Below, one piece after another: positions 51,434-58,748 of a stretch of 64,000 nt of DNA (its first letter is position 1; every line of letters starts with the position of its first letter). The notes beneath the pieces are model-generated. The model was not told where the DNA came from, searched no databases, and was given only the letters and a program-made list of their open reading frames with translations. Source of the stretch: Rathayibacter sp. VKM Ac-2760 (GTDB lineage Bacteria; Actinomycetota; Actinomycetes; Actinomycetales; Microbacteriaceae). The position numbers and the translations under genes are program-made. Location of the stretch: contig NZ_CP047173.1 of assembly GCF_009834185.1 (NCBI RefSeq), forward strand, positions 1,550,001 through 1,614,000, in the 5' to 3' direction.

Positions 51434-52407
51434 GCGGCCGGTTCCTCGTGATCGGCGCCGGGGCCGTCGGCTCCGTGCTCGCCGCCCAGCTGCACCTGGC
51501 CGGGCAGCCCGTGCTGCTGGTGGCGCGCGGCGAGCAGCTGCGGATCCTCCGCGAGCGCGGGCTGCGCCTCCGCCGCCCCGCGGGCGAGGAGACCGTGCGC
51601 CTCCCCGTCGCGGGCACTCCCGAGGAGGCGGCACCCGCCCGCGGCGACGTCCTCGTGCTCGCCGTGAAGGCCCAGGACGCGGAGGCGGCGCTCGCCGAGT
51701 GGGCCTGGACGCCGCTCGCCGGGGGCGGCGCCGCATCGGAGCTGCCGGTGCTGACGCTGCAGAACGGCCTCGCCACCGAGGACCACGCCCTGCGCCGCTT
51801 CGCCCAGGTCTACGGAGTGTCGATCGGCATCGCCGCGAGCTTCCTGGTGCCCGGTGAGGTCGTCTCGCCCTCGTTCCCGACCGTCGGCGTGCTCTGGATC
51901 GGCCGCCACCCCGACGCCACCGACCCGCGGGCCGAGGAGTACGCCGCGATCCTCCGCGGCGCGGGCTTCGCGGCCCGCGCCGTGCCGGACATCGGCGCGT
52001 GGAAGGCGCGCAAGCTGCTGGCCAACGCGGCCAACGGCCTCGACCTGTTCGAGGGCCCGGCCGAGCAGCGCGCCGCCGCGCGCGAGCTGCTCGTCGCGGA
52101 GGCGCGCGTGGCCCTCGCCGCGAACGGCCTCGCGGTCGCGGCCGACGACGGCACCCGCCTCGCCGTCGATCCCGTACCCGACCACACCGCCGGCCGGCTG
52201 TCGACCTGGCAGAGCGCCGCCCGCGGCACGAGCAGCGAGATCGACCACCTCACCGGCGAGATCGTCCTACTCGCCCGCCGCGCCGGTGTGCCCGCCCCTC
52301 TGAACGAGCGCCTGCAGCTCCTGCTCGGCCTGCACGGCCGCGCCGCGGCCGCCGCGCCCCTCCCGCTCGCGGACCTGCTCGACCCCGTCCCCGTGCTGGC
52401 CGAGTAG
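51430..52407 (+). CDS. Ketopantoate-reductase-family (PanE/ApbA) protein
   Basis: A 325-residue protein with the Rossmann motif VIGAGAVGSVLAAQL, the PanE-type LAVKAQD and LQNGLATED motifs, and a C-terminal domain containing KARKLLANAANGL and the family's TSSEIDHLTGEIV. A housekeeping PanE reduces ketopantoate, but here the gene is translationally coupled to an uptake operon, so reduction of a 2-oxo acid produced from the imported compound is more likely. The last gene before a cluster of three REP copies. Confidence 0.85.
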   Translation: MSGRFLVIGAGAVGSVLAAQLHLAGQPVLLVARGEQLRILRERGLRLRRPAGEETVRLPVAGTPEEAAPARGDVLVLAVKAQDAEAALAEWAWTPLAGGGAASELPVLTLQNGLATEDHALRRFAQVYGVSIGIAASFLVPGEVVSPSFPTVGVLWIGRHPDATDPRAEEYAAILRGAGFAARAVPDIGAWKARKLLANAANGLDLFEGPAEQRAAARELLVAEARVALAANGLAVAADDGTRLAVDPVPDHTAGRLSTWQSAARGTSSEIDHLTGEIVLLARRAGVPAPLNERLQLLLGLHGRAAAAAPLPLADLLDPVPVLAE

Positions 52408-52428
52408 CCCCACCAGGCCGGCCTCATG

Positions 52429-52464
52429 TTGGTCGAGTAGCCCCGCAGGGGCGTATCGAGACCC
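52429..52464 (-). repeat. REP-like palindromic element, copy 4 (inverted)
   Basis: TTGGTCGAGTAGCCCCGCAG, then GGGCGTATCGAGACCC. It is 22 bases after the PanE-like gene stop. Confidence 0.8.
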
Positions 52465-52492
52465 ACCGTCGCCAGCCGTTCCAGCGGAGGCC

Positions 52493-52532
52493 GGATCTCG
52501 ATACGCCCGCTGCGCGGCCTACTCGATCAGCA
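52493..52532 (+). repeat. REP-like palindromic element, copy 5
   Basis: GGATCTCGATACGCCCGCTG, then CGCGGCCTACTCGATCAGCAT. It lies between two inverted copies, giving an alternating -,+,- order. Confidence 0.8.
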
Positions 52533-52587
52533 TGCACTCCGCCCCCACGCCAGCCCCGGTCCATATCGGCCGAGCAGCAGTTCCTTG

Positions 52588-52623
52588 TTGGTCGAGTAGC
52601 CCCGCAGGGGCGTATCGAGACCC
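52588..52623 (-). repeat. REP-like palindromic element, copy 6 (inverted)
   Basis: Nearly identical to copy 4 (TTGGTCGAGTAGCCCCGCAG). With copies 4 and 5 it fills most of the 269-base gap before the hydrolase gene, which has CAAGGAG just upstream. Confidence 0.8.
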
Positions 52624-52676
52624 ACCCCCCTCCGAACACTCACCCGCCCGTCCGTCCGCCCGAACAAGGAGCCCCC

Positions 52677-53399
52677 ATGACCCTCACCCACCCGCCCACC
52701 GCCCCCACCACGGCCCCCGCCGCCCGCGCCTTCGACGAGCCCGAGGGCATCGCCCCCCGCGGCACCCTGGTCGTCCTCGGCGGCCGCGGCGAGACCCCGG
52801 CCGTCTACGAGCGCTTCGGCACGCGGATCGCCCGCGACGCCTACCGCGTCCGCGCCTTCGGCGACGCCACGGCCCCCGGCGTCCGCGACGCCGCGCTCGC
52901 CGTCCTCCGCGACCCCGCGACCATCGCGCCGCTCGTGCTCGTCGGCTCCGACGCCGGCGCGGCCGTCGCCCTCGAGCTCGCCGCGACGGAGCCGGTCGAC
53001 GCCGTCGTCCTCGCCGGTCTGCCCGTGCGCGCCGAGGGCGGCGAGGGCATCGGCGAGCGGACCGCCTGCCCGAACCACGCCGGCGTCCTCGAGCGAGAGA
53101 CCGACTCCGCCGCACGCGACGCCGCCCTCCCGCCCGAGCTGCTCGCGGTCGCCGCGAGCGCCGTCACCGTCCCGCTGCTCGCGCTGCACGGCGCGGCCGA
53201 CGCGATCAGCCCGCTCGCGGAGGCGGTCGCTGTCTACCGCACCGCCCCGCGGGCCGAGATCCACGTCCTCGCCGACGGCCGCCACGACGCGCTGAACGAC
53301 GCGACGCACCGCTCGGCCGCCGCGACCGTGATCCTCTTCCTCGAGCGGGTGAAGGCGTCGGCCGCGGCCGCGCCGATCATCGAGCGGCTCGCGGAGTGA
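52677..53399 (+). CDS. Alpha/beta hydrolase with a probable Asp nucleophile
   Basis: A 240-residue protein with the alpha/beta-hydrolase fold (TLVVLGGRGETPAVYERFG as oxyanion-side loop, VLVGSDAGAAVALELA as nucleophile elbow). The elbow is G-S-D-A-G, which puts Asp92 rather than Ser at the nucleophile position, as in haloalkane dehalogenases and epoxide hydrolases. LHGAADAISPLAEAV provides an acid and GRHDALNDATH the His. The gene is coupled to the GlcD-like gene by GTGA overlap. The substrate is unknown but probably an ester, thioester or epoxide-like intermediate. Confidence 0.75.
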   Translation: MTLTHPPTAPTTAPAARAFDEPEGIAPRGTLVVLGGRGETPAVYERFGTRIARDAYRVRAFGDATAPGVRDAALAVLRDPATIAPLVLVGSDAGAAVALELAATEPVDAVVLAGLPVRAEGGEGIGERTACPNHAGVLERETDSAARDAALPPELLAVAASAVTVPLLALHGAADAISPLAEAVAVYRTAPRAEIHVLADGRHDALNDATHRSAAATVILFLERVKASAAAAPIIERLAE

Positions 53400-54760
53400 G
53401 CGCGCTCGCCCCCGCCGCCGATCCCGCCGACGACACCGCCGTCGACCCCACCCCCGTCGAGATCACCGCCGACGTCCCCGCCGCCGACCGCTCCGGCTGG
53501 TCGCCCGGCGGCACCCCGCTCGGCGTGGTGCGCGCCCGCACGGTCGACGACGTCCGCGCCGCGCTCCGGCACGCCTCCGCCCACGGCATCCCCGTCGTCA
53601 CCCGCGGCGCCGCCAGCGGACTCGCCGGCGGCGCCAGCGCGGGGGAGGGCGTCCTCGTCCTCGACGTCTCAGGGCTCGACCGCATTATCGAGATCGACCC
53701 CGTCGACGGCGTCGCCCGGGTCGAGCCGGGCGTCGTCACCGCCGATCTCGACCGCGCCGCCGCCGTGCACGGCCTCCTCTACGCTCCGGACCCCGGCAGC
53801 GTCGAGATCGCGACCATAGGCGGCACCATCGCCACCAACGCCGGGGGCCTGCGCGGCGCGAAGTACGGAGTGACGCGCGACGCCGTCCTCGCGCTCGACG
53901 TCGTCCTGGCCGACGGCTCGCTCGTCCACCTCGGCCGCGACACCGTGAAGGGAGTCGTCGGCCTCGACCTCACCGCGCTCGTCGTCGGCTCCGAGGGCAG
54001 CCTCGGCGTGGTGGTCGGCGCGACCCTCCGCCTGCTGCCCCGGCCGCGGGCGACCGCGACCGCCGCCGCCTTCTTCGCCGACGTGGCCGCGGGCGCCGAG
54101 GCGGCTGTCGCCCTCGCCCGCGCCGGCCTGCGCCCGAGCGTCCTCGAGCTGGTCGACGACCGCACGCTCGAGGCCATCGACGCCCTGCGCGGCTCGACCC
54201 TGGCCGGCCGCGGCGGAGCCTTCCTCCTGGTGCAGACCGACGGCTTCGGCGCCGCCGAGGAGATCGCCGAGGTGCGCGCGGTGCTCGCCGCGACCGCGCT
54301 CAGCGTCGAGACCACCCTCGACCCGGCCGAGGGTCTCGCCCTCGCGAGCGCCCGCCGCGACGCCCTGCCCGCGATCGAGGGCCGCGGCCGCGTGCTGATC
54401 GAGGACATCGCCGTGCCCCGCTCCCGCCTCGCCGAGGCGATCCGCCGCGTGCACGCCATCGCCGCGGACACCGGCGCCGACGTCTACGTCTTCGCCCACG
54501 CCGGCGACGGCAACCTGCACCCGATCATCCGCCTGCGCGACGACTCGGAGCAGTCCCGCCGCCAGGCGGACGCCGCGGCCGAGGCCGTCTTCGCCCTGGC
54601 CCTCGAGCTCGGCGGCACCGTCAGCGGCGAGCACGGCGTCGGCGCCCTCAAGCGCGACTGGGCCCGCCGCGAGCTCGGCCCCGACGTCGTCGCCCTGCAG
54701 CGCGCGGTGCAGCGGGTCTTCGATCCGCAGGGCATCCTGAATCCCGGTACCGCGCTGTGA
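53396..54760 (+). CDS. GlcD/D-lactate-dehydrogenase-type FAD-binding oxidase
   Basis: A 454-residue flavoprotein of the VAO/PCMH fold. The FAD-binding domain contains VEIATIGGTIATNAGGLRGAKYGVTRDAVLALDVVLADG and VVGSEGSLGVVVGATLRLLP. The C-terminal substrate domain ends with VFAHAGDGNLHPIIRL and GGTVSGEHGVGALKRDW, as in glycolate oxidase subunit GlcD and D-2-hydroxyacid dehydrogenases. It would oxidise a 2-hydroxy acid to a 2-oxo acid, a logical partner of the PanE-like reductase. It starts with GTG overlapping the hydrolase. Confidence 0.88.
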   Translation: MSALAPAADPADDTAVDPTPVEITADVPAADRSGWSPGGTPLGVVRARTVDDVRAALRHASAHGIPVVTRGAASGLAGGASAGEGVLVLDVSGLDRIIEIDPVDGVARVEPGVVTADLDRAAAVHGLLYAPDPGSVEIATIGGTIATNAGGLRGAKYGVTRDAVLALDVVLADGSLVHLGRDTVKGVVGLDLTALVVGSEGSLGVVVGATLRLLPRPRATATAAAFFADVAAGAEAAVALARAGLRPSVLELVDDRTLEAIDALRGSTLAGRGGAFLLVQTDGFGAAEEIAEVRAVLAATALSVETTLDPAEGLALASARRDALPAIEGRGRVLIEDIAVPRSRLAEAIRRVHAIAADTGADVYVFAHAGDGNLHPIIRLRDDSEQSRRQADAAAEAVFALALELGGTVSGEHGVGALKRDWARRELGPDVVALQRAVQRVFDPQGILNPGTAL

Positions 54761-54783
54761 GCGCACCCCTCGAGAGGACCGAC

Positions 54784-55638
54784 ATGACCACCACCCTCCG
54801 CTCCGACGTGCTCGTCACCCCCGACGAGCTGGAGTCGGCGCTCGCGTCGCCCGAGCCGCCGCTCGTCCTCGACGTGCGCTGGCGCCTCGACCGCCCCGAC
54901 GGCCGCCCCGCGTACCTCGAGGGCCACGTCCCCGGCGCCGTCTACGTCGATCTCGACGACGAGCTCGCCGCACACGGCGCTCCGGAGGACGGCCGCCACC
55001 CCCTGCCGCCGATCGACGCGCTGCAGGAGTCGGCGCGCCGCTGGGGACTGCGCCAGGGGCAGGCCGTCGTGGTCTACGACGACCTGAAGAACCTCTCCTC
55101 CGCGCGGGCCTGGTGGCTGCTGCGCGCCGCCGGAGTCGCCGACGTGCGCCTCCTCGACGGCTCGCTCCGCGCCTGGACCGCCTCGGGGCGCGCGCTGGAG
55201 ACGGGCCCCGTGGAGCTTGAGTGCGGCGACGTCGAGCTGGCCTACGGCGCCCTGCCGGTGCTCGACATCGACGAGGCCGCCGCGCTCCCGTCCACCGGCG
55301 TCCTCCTCGACGCCCGCGCCCCCGAGCGCTACCGCGGCGACGTCGAGCCGATCGATCCCCGCGCCGGCCACATCCCCGGCGCTCTGAACGCCCCCGCGAC
55401 CGGCAATGTCGACGCCGATGGCCGCTTCCTCGCCGCCGCCGCCCTGCGCACCCGCTTCGAGCAGCTCGGCGTCCGCCCCGACGCCCCCGTCGGCGTCTAC
55501 TGCGGCTCCGGAGTCACGGCCGCCGCCGACGCCGTCGCCCTCACCCTCGCCGGCTTCGCCCCGTCCCTCTACCCCGGCTCCTGGTCCCAGTGGTCGAACA
55601 CCCCCGCCCGCGCCGTTGCTACGGGCCCGGACGCCTAG
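54784..55638 (+). CDS. Two-domain rhodanese-type sulfurtransferase
   Basis: A 284-residue protein of two rhodanese modules. The first (residues ~10-120, LVLDVRWRLDRPDGRPAYLEGHVPGAVYVDLD) is inactive. The second has the active loop YCGSGVTAAA with catalytic Cys240. The sequence fits thiosulfate or 3-mercaptopyruvate sulfurtransferases. It ends the organosulfur locus, where it could detoxify or assimilate released sulfane sulfur. The ATG at 54784 has GAGAGG at good distance; a GTG at 54757 overlapping the previous stop is the alternative start. Confidence 0.9.
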   Translation: MTTTLRSDVLVTPDELESALASPEPPLVLDVRWRLDRPDGRPAYLEGHVPGAVYVDLDDELAAHGAPEDGRHPLPPIDALQESARRWGLRQGQAVVVYDDLKNLSSARAWWLLRAAGVADVRLLDGSLRAWTASGRALETGPVELECGDVELAYGALPVLDIDEAAALPSTGVLLDARAPERYRGDVEPIDPRAGHIPGALNAPATGNVDADGRFLAAAALRTRFEQLGVRPDAPVGVYCGSGVTAAADAVALTLAGFAPSLYPGSWSQWSNTPARAVATGPDA

Positions 55639-55708
55639 CCCTCTTCAGGCTGGTCGAGGAGCGCGCAGCGCATCCCGTGCTGGTCGAGCAGCGCGAGGCG
55701 CACCCGAT

Positions 55709-55743
55709 GCTGGTCGAGTAGCGCGCAGCGCGTATCGAGACCC
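55709..55743 (-). repeat. REP-like palindromic element, copy 7 (inverted), with two partial copies before it
   Basis: GCTGGTCGAGTAGCGCGCAG, then CGCGTATCGAGACCC. The preceding 60 bases contain two 30-base partial copies (GCTGGTCGAGGAGCGCGCAG and GCTGGTCGAGCAGCGCGAGG). Confidence 0.8.
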
Positions 55744-55800
55744 ACCCTCCGGGGGACTACCGACACCCGTGAGCACGTCGACACCGCGACGAGCCGACAC

Positions 55801-55842
55801 GGGATCTCGATACGCGCGCCGAGCGCGCTACTCGATCAGCAT
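55801..55842 (+). repeat. REP-like palindromic element, copy 8
   Basis: GGGATCTCGATACGCGCGCC, then GAGCGCGCTACTCGATCAGCAT. It faces copy 7. Confidence 0.8.
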
Positions 55843-55918
55843 GAAGTCCCTGCGCGTCTGCGTCGGCCGTGACAAGCGCGCGGGCGCCGGGCGCGGGCCG
55901 AGCACGCGGCCGCCCCAT

Positions 55919-56074
55919 GCGGGCGAAGAACGCGAGCGCCCCGTGCAGGCGAAGTACGCGGGCGCCCCAGGCAGGCGAAGCACGCGGCCGCCGCACGTAG
56001 GCCAAGAACGCGGGCACCCCACGCAGGCTAAGAATGCGGGCACCCCGTGAAGGCGAAGAAGGCGAGTGCCCCAT
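55919..56074. repeat. 26-bp tandem repeat, six copies
   Basis: Units start at 55919, 55945, 55971, 55997, 56023 and 56049, each exactly 26 bases. They follow the pattern GCAGGCGAAGAACGCGGGCG plus CCCC and two bases. A diverged seventh copy precedes the first. The period is not a multiple of three, so the array is not coding. It is bounded by REP copies 8 and 9. Confidence 0.92.
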
Positions 56075-56109
56075 GCTGGTCGAGTAGCGCGCAGCGCGTA
56101 TCGAGACCC
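56075..56109 (-). repeat. REP-like palindromic element, copy 9 (inverted)
   Basis: GCTGGTCGAGTAGCGCGCAG, then CGCGTATCGAGACCC, directly abutting the last 26-bp unit. Identical to copy 7 over its length. Confidence 0.82.
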
Positions 56110-56157
56110 GCCCCCGACCAGAACATCAGCCGAGAGCCCCGCTCGCCGCTCACCACT

Positions 56158-56204
56158 CCGCAGAAGTCGTCGCAGCAGGCACTCGAGTACGACGACTTCT
56201 GCGG
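56158..56204. repeat. Hairpin A: 15-bp inverted repeat around CAGAAGTCGTCG
   Basis: CCGCAGAAGTCGTCG (56158-56172) and CGACGACTTCTGCGG (56190-56204), loop 17 bases. Confidence 0.8.
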
Positions 56205-56246
56205 ACTCACGGCGGCGAGCGCGGTCGGCGCCGCCGACTCCTCAAG

Positions 56247-56278
56247 AGTTGCGGTAGTCGCGCCCGGCTACCGCAACT
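56247..56278. repeat. Hairpin B: 11-bp inverted repeat AGTTGCGGTAG
   Basis: AGTTGCGGTAG (56247-56257) and CTACCGCAACT (56268-56278), loop 10 bases. It shares its stem sequence with hairpin C. Confidence 0.8.
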
Positions 56279-56340
56279 TCTGCGTACTCTCCGGCGCCGC
56301 GTGCGCCCGCGTCGTGCTCGCTCCGCCGATGACTCAGCAG

Positions 56341-56378
56341 AAGTTGCGGTAGTCGCGTTCGACTACCGCAACTTTTGA
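56341..56378. terminator. Hairpin C: 15-bp stem with T-tract, probable bidirectional terminator
   Basis: AAGTTGCGGTAGTCG (56341-56355) and CGACTACCGCAACTT (56360-56374) with a 4-base loop, then TTG on the plus strand. It lies between the convergent rhodanese and flavin reductase genes, so it can serve either. Confidence 0.7.
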
Positions 56379-56413
56379 GGAATGGGATGGGGCGGCGACG
56401 GCCGCCGCCCGCG

Positions 56414-57010
56414 TCAGCCCAGGCGGGAGTGCTCGCCGAGGTGGTGCCACGTCCGGTTGTGGTACACCAGCGGCGCGGTGGCGTCGGAGTCGTCGGGGAC
56501 GTGCGCCTCGAGGGCGTGCACGGCGACGATCGTCGACGAGCCGGCCTCCATGCGGTTGATCACGGTGCCGCGGATCCACGCGGCCGCGCCGGGGAAGTAG
56601 GGCTCGCCGGTGGGGAGCCGCGACCAGATCGAGGTGTCGGCGAAGCGGTCGATGCCGCTGGTCGAGCCGAGGCGGGCGAGGTCGAGCTGCTCGGCGCCGA
56701 GCAGGTGCACGACGAGGGTCTCGGACGCCTGGATCGCCGGCGAGCTCGACGAGGCCGAGGACAGCGAGAAGACGAACAGCGGCGGCTCCGCGCTCACCGA
56801 GAAGACGGAGGTCGCGGTCAGCGCGACCGGGCCGGTGCCCGGGTCGGCCGTGATCAGCGCCACCCCGGCGGCGTGGTTGCGGAACGCGAGCTTGAACTCC
56901 GCGGCCGAGAGCCCGGCGAAGGCGGCGTGCGGCCGGCTGTCAGCGGACGCGGACGCGGCGGACGCGGACGCGGCGGACTCGGACGCGGTGGCGAGGTTCT
57001 CACGGCTCAT
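56414..57010 (-). CDS. Flavin reductase-like protein (FMN-binding)
   Basis: A 198-residue protein of the flavin reductase/split-barrel family: AFRNHAAGVALITADPGTGPVALTATSVFSVSAEPPLFVFSLS is the FMN-binding region, and VHLLGAEQLDLARLG the family's next motif. It would supply FMNH2 to the SsuD-like and SfnB-like enzymes encoded upstream on the other strand, as SsuE/HpaC-type reductases do. The N-terminal ~30 residues are an Ala/Ser repeat encoded by a 15-base tandem repeat. It starts at 57010 (MSRENLA). Confidence 0.87.
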   Translation of the reverse strand: MSRENLATASESAASASAASASADSRPHAAFAGLSAAEFKLAFRNHAAGVALITADPGTGPVALTATSVFSVSAEPPLFVFSLSSASSSSPAIQASETLVVHLLGAEQLDLARLGSTSGIDRFADTSIWSRLPTGEPYFPGAAAWIRGTVINRMEAGSSTIVAVHALEAHVPDDSDATAPLVYHNRTWHHLGEHSRLG

Positions 57011-57220
57011 CGGAGACTCCAGATCGATCAGGGATGCGGCGGCAGGACGGGCCCGCCCTCGCACCGCAGCACGGCCCCTCCAGCCTGTCGCACCGGGCAG
57101 GAGCCGCTCGCCTCATTGCGGAGTATGACACCGCCGTCTCCGAGCGCCTCCCGCGACCACCCCGTCCGCTCCCCGCGCAACCAGTGGCACGCGCACCGAC
57201 CGGCGCGCAGACTCGAGCAC

Positions 57221-57667
57221 ATGGCCCACCGCCCCCGCGAGTCGAGCACCCGCCCCGAGAACAAGACCTGCGCCTCCTGCGGCCGCGAGATCGAGTGGCG
57301 CGCGAAGTGGGCGCGCGACTGGGAGAACGTCCGCTACTGCTCCGACGCCTGCCGCCGCCGCGGGGTCGGCCCGGAGGAAGCGCGGCTCGAGGAGGAGATC
57401 CGCACCGTCCTGCTCGCCCGTGCCGCCTCCTCCACCGCCTGCCCGTCCGAGATCGCCCGCCGGGTCGGCGGCGAGGAGTGGCGACCGCTGATGGAGCCGG
57501 TCCGCCGCGCCGCCCGCCGCCTCGTCGACCGCGGCGAGATCGACATCGTCCAGGGCGGCCAGGTCGTCGACCCCTCGCGCGCGAAGGGCCCGATCCGCCT
57601 CCGCCGTCACCCCGGCGGACCGCTCACCGAGGGCGGCGCCCTGTCGCGCGGCGGCACCGGCGGCTAG
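57221..57667 (+). CDS. DUF2256/DUF3253 protein with a small zinc finger
   Basis: A 148-residue protein. The N-terminal CASCGREIEWRAKWARDWENVRYCSDACRR is a four-Cys zinc-binding DUF2256-type motif. A winged-helix-like DUF3253 domain follows (ACPSEIARRVGGEEWRPLMEPVRRAARRLVDRGEIDIVQGGQVVDP). The function is not known. The start at 57221 gives the compact two-domain protein; there is no good ribosome-binding site and an upstream in-frame codon is possible. It sits 10 bases before the LigD polymerase gene. Confidence 0.82.
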   Translation: MAHRPRESSTRPENKTCASCGREIEWRAKWARDWENVRYCSDACRRRGVGPEEARLEEEIRTVLLARAASSTACPSEIARRVGGEEWRPLMEPVRRAARRLVDRGEIDIVQGGQVVDPSRAKGPIRLRRHPGGPLTEGGALSRGGTGG

Positions 57668-57676
57668 CCTCGCAGC

Positions 57677-58747
57677 ATGCCCAGCGACGCCGTCGTCCTC
57701 ACCGTTCCCGGACCGCACGGCGATCGGGAGGTGCGACTCTCCAGCCCCGGCCGGGTGCTCTTCCCCGAGCCCGGCATCACCAAGCGCGAGGTGGCGGAGT
57801 ACCTGATCGAGGTCGGCGACGCGTTCGTCGCGGCGAACGGCGGCCGGCCCGTCTCGCTGCAGCGCTTCTCCGCGGGGATCGACGGCGACCAGTTCTTCTC
57901 GAAGAACCCGCCCAAGGGCGCGCCGGACTACGTCCGCTCCGTCCCCGTCACCTACCCCAGCGGCCGGGTGCACCCGCAGCTCGTGATCGACGAGCCGGCC
58001 GTCGCCGTCTGGGCCGCGCAGATGAACACGCTCGTCTTCCACCCGTGGGCGTCGCGCGCCGACGACCCCGACCGGCCCGATCAGCTCCGGATCGACCTCG
58101 ACCCGCAGCCGGGCACCGACGTCGCCGACGCCGTCCGCGCCGCGCACGTCCTCCGCGAGGTGCTGCGCGAGGCGGGCCTGGAGTCGTTCGTGAAGACCTC
58201 CGGCAACCGCGGCCTGCACGTGTTCGCGCCGATCGAGCCCGAGCACGAGTTCCTCGACGTGCGGCACGCCGTCATCGCCGCGGCCCGTGAGCTGGAGCGG
58301 CGGATGCCCGAGCAGGTGACGACGGCGTGGTGGAAGGAGGAGCGCGGCGAGCGGATCTTCGTCGACTTCAACCAGGCCAACCGCGATCGCACCATGGCCG
58401 GCGCCTACAGTCCGCGCCCGCTCGCGCACGCCCCGGTGTCCACCCCGCTGGAGTGGGAGGAGCTCGACGGCGTCGACCCCGCCGCCTTCACGATCCGCAC
58501 CGTCCCGGAGCGCCTGCGCACGACCGGCGACCCCTGGGCGCGGATGCACGAGTCGCCCGGCCGCCTCGAGGTGCTGCTCGGCTGGTGGGAGCGCGACGTC
58601 GCCGCGGGCCTCGGCGAGCTGCCGTTCCCGCCGGACTTCCCGAAGATGCCGGGGGAGCCGCCCCGCGTGCAGCCGAGCCGGGCGAAGAAGACCGCCGCGC
58701 AGGAGCCCGCCGCGGAGGAGCCGGCCGCGCAGGAGCCTGCGGAGTAG
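57677..58747 (+). CDS. LigD-type primase-polymerase domain protein
   Basis: A 356-residue stand-alone polymerase domain of NHEJ LigD type (AEP superfamily). The catalytic Asp pair is Asp140 and Asp142 (RIDLDPQ), the SGNRGLHVF motif has Ser175 and His181, and VDFNQANRDRTMAGAYSPRP provides the third Asp. In NHEJ it fills or extends broken ends, preferring ribonucleotides. The C-terminal 30 residues are an Ala/Glu/Pro repeat tail. No Ku gene is in the window. It converges on a DNA ligase gene one base away, so together they equal a split LigD. Confidence 0.9.
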   Translation: MPSDAVVLTVPGPHGDREVRLSSPGRVLFPEPGITKREVAEYLIEVGDAFVAANGGRPVSLQRFSAGIDGDQFFSKNPPKGAPDYVRSVPVTYPSGRVHPQLVIDEPAVAVWAAQMNTLVFHPWASRADDPDRPDQLRIDLDPQPGTDVADAVRAAHVLREVLREAGLESFVKTSGNRGLHVFAPIEPEHEFLDVRHAVIAAARELERRMPEQVTTAWWKEERGERIFVDFNQANRDRTMAGAYSPRPLAHAPVSTPLEWEELDGVDPAAFTIRTVPERLRTTGDPWARMHESPGRLEVLLGWWERDVAAGLGELPFPPDFPKMPGEPPRVQPSRAKKTAAQEPAAEEPAAQEPAE

Positions 58748-58748
58748 C

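Noticed and set aside
51430..52407. Housekeeping ketopantoate reductase for pantothenate synthesis
   Set aside because: It is translationally coupled to an ABC uptake operon and no other pantothenate genes are near, so the panE symbol was not assigned.
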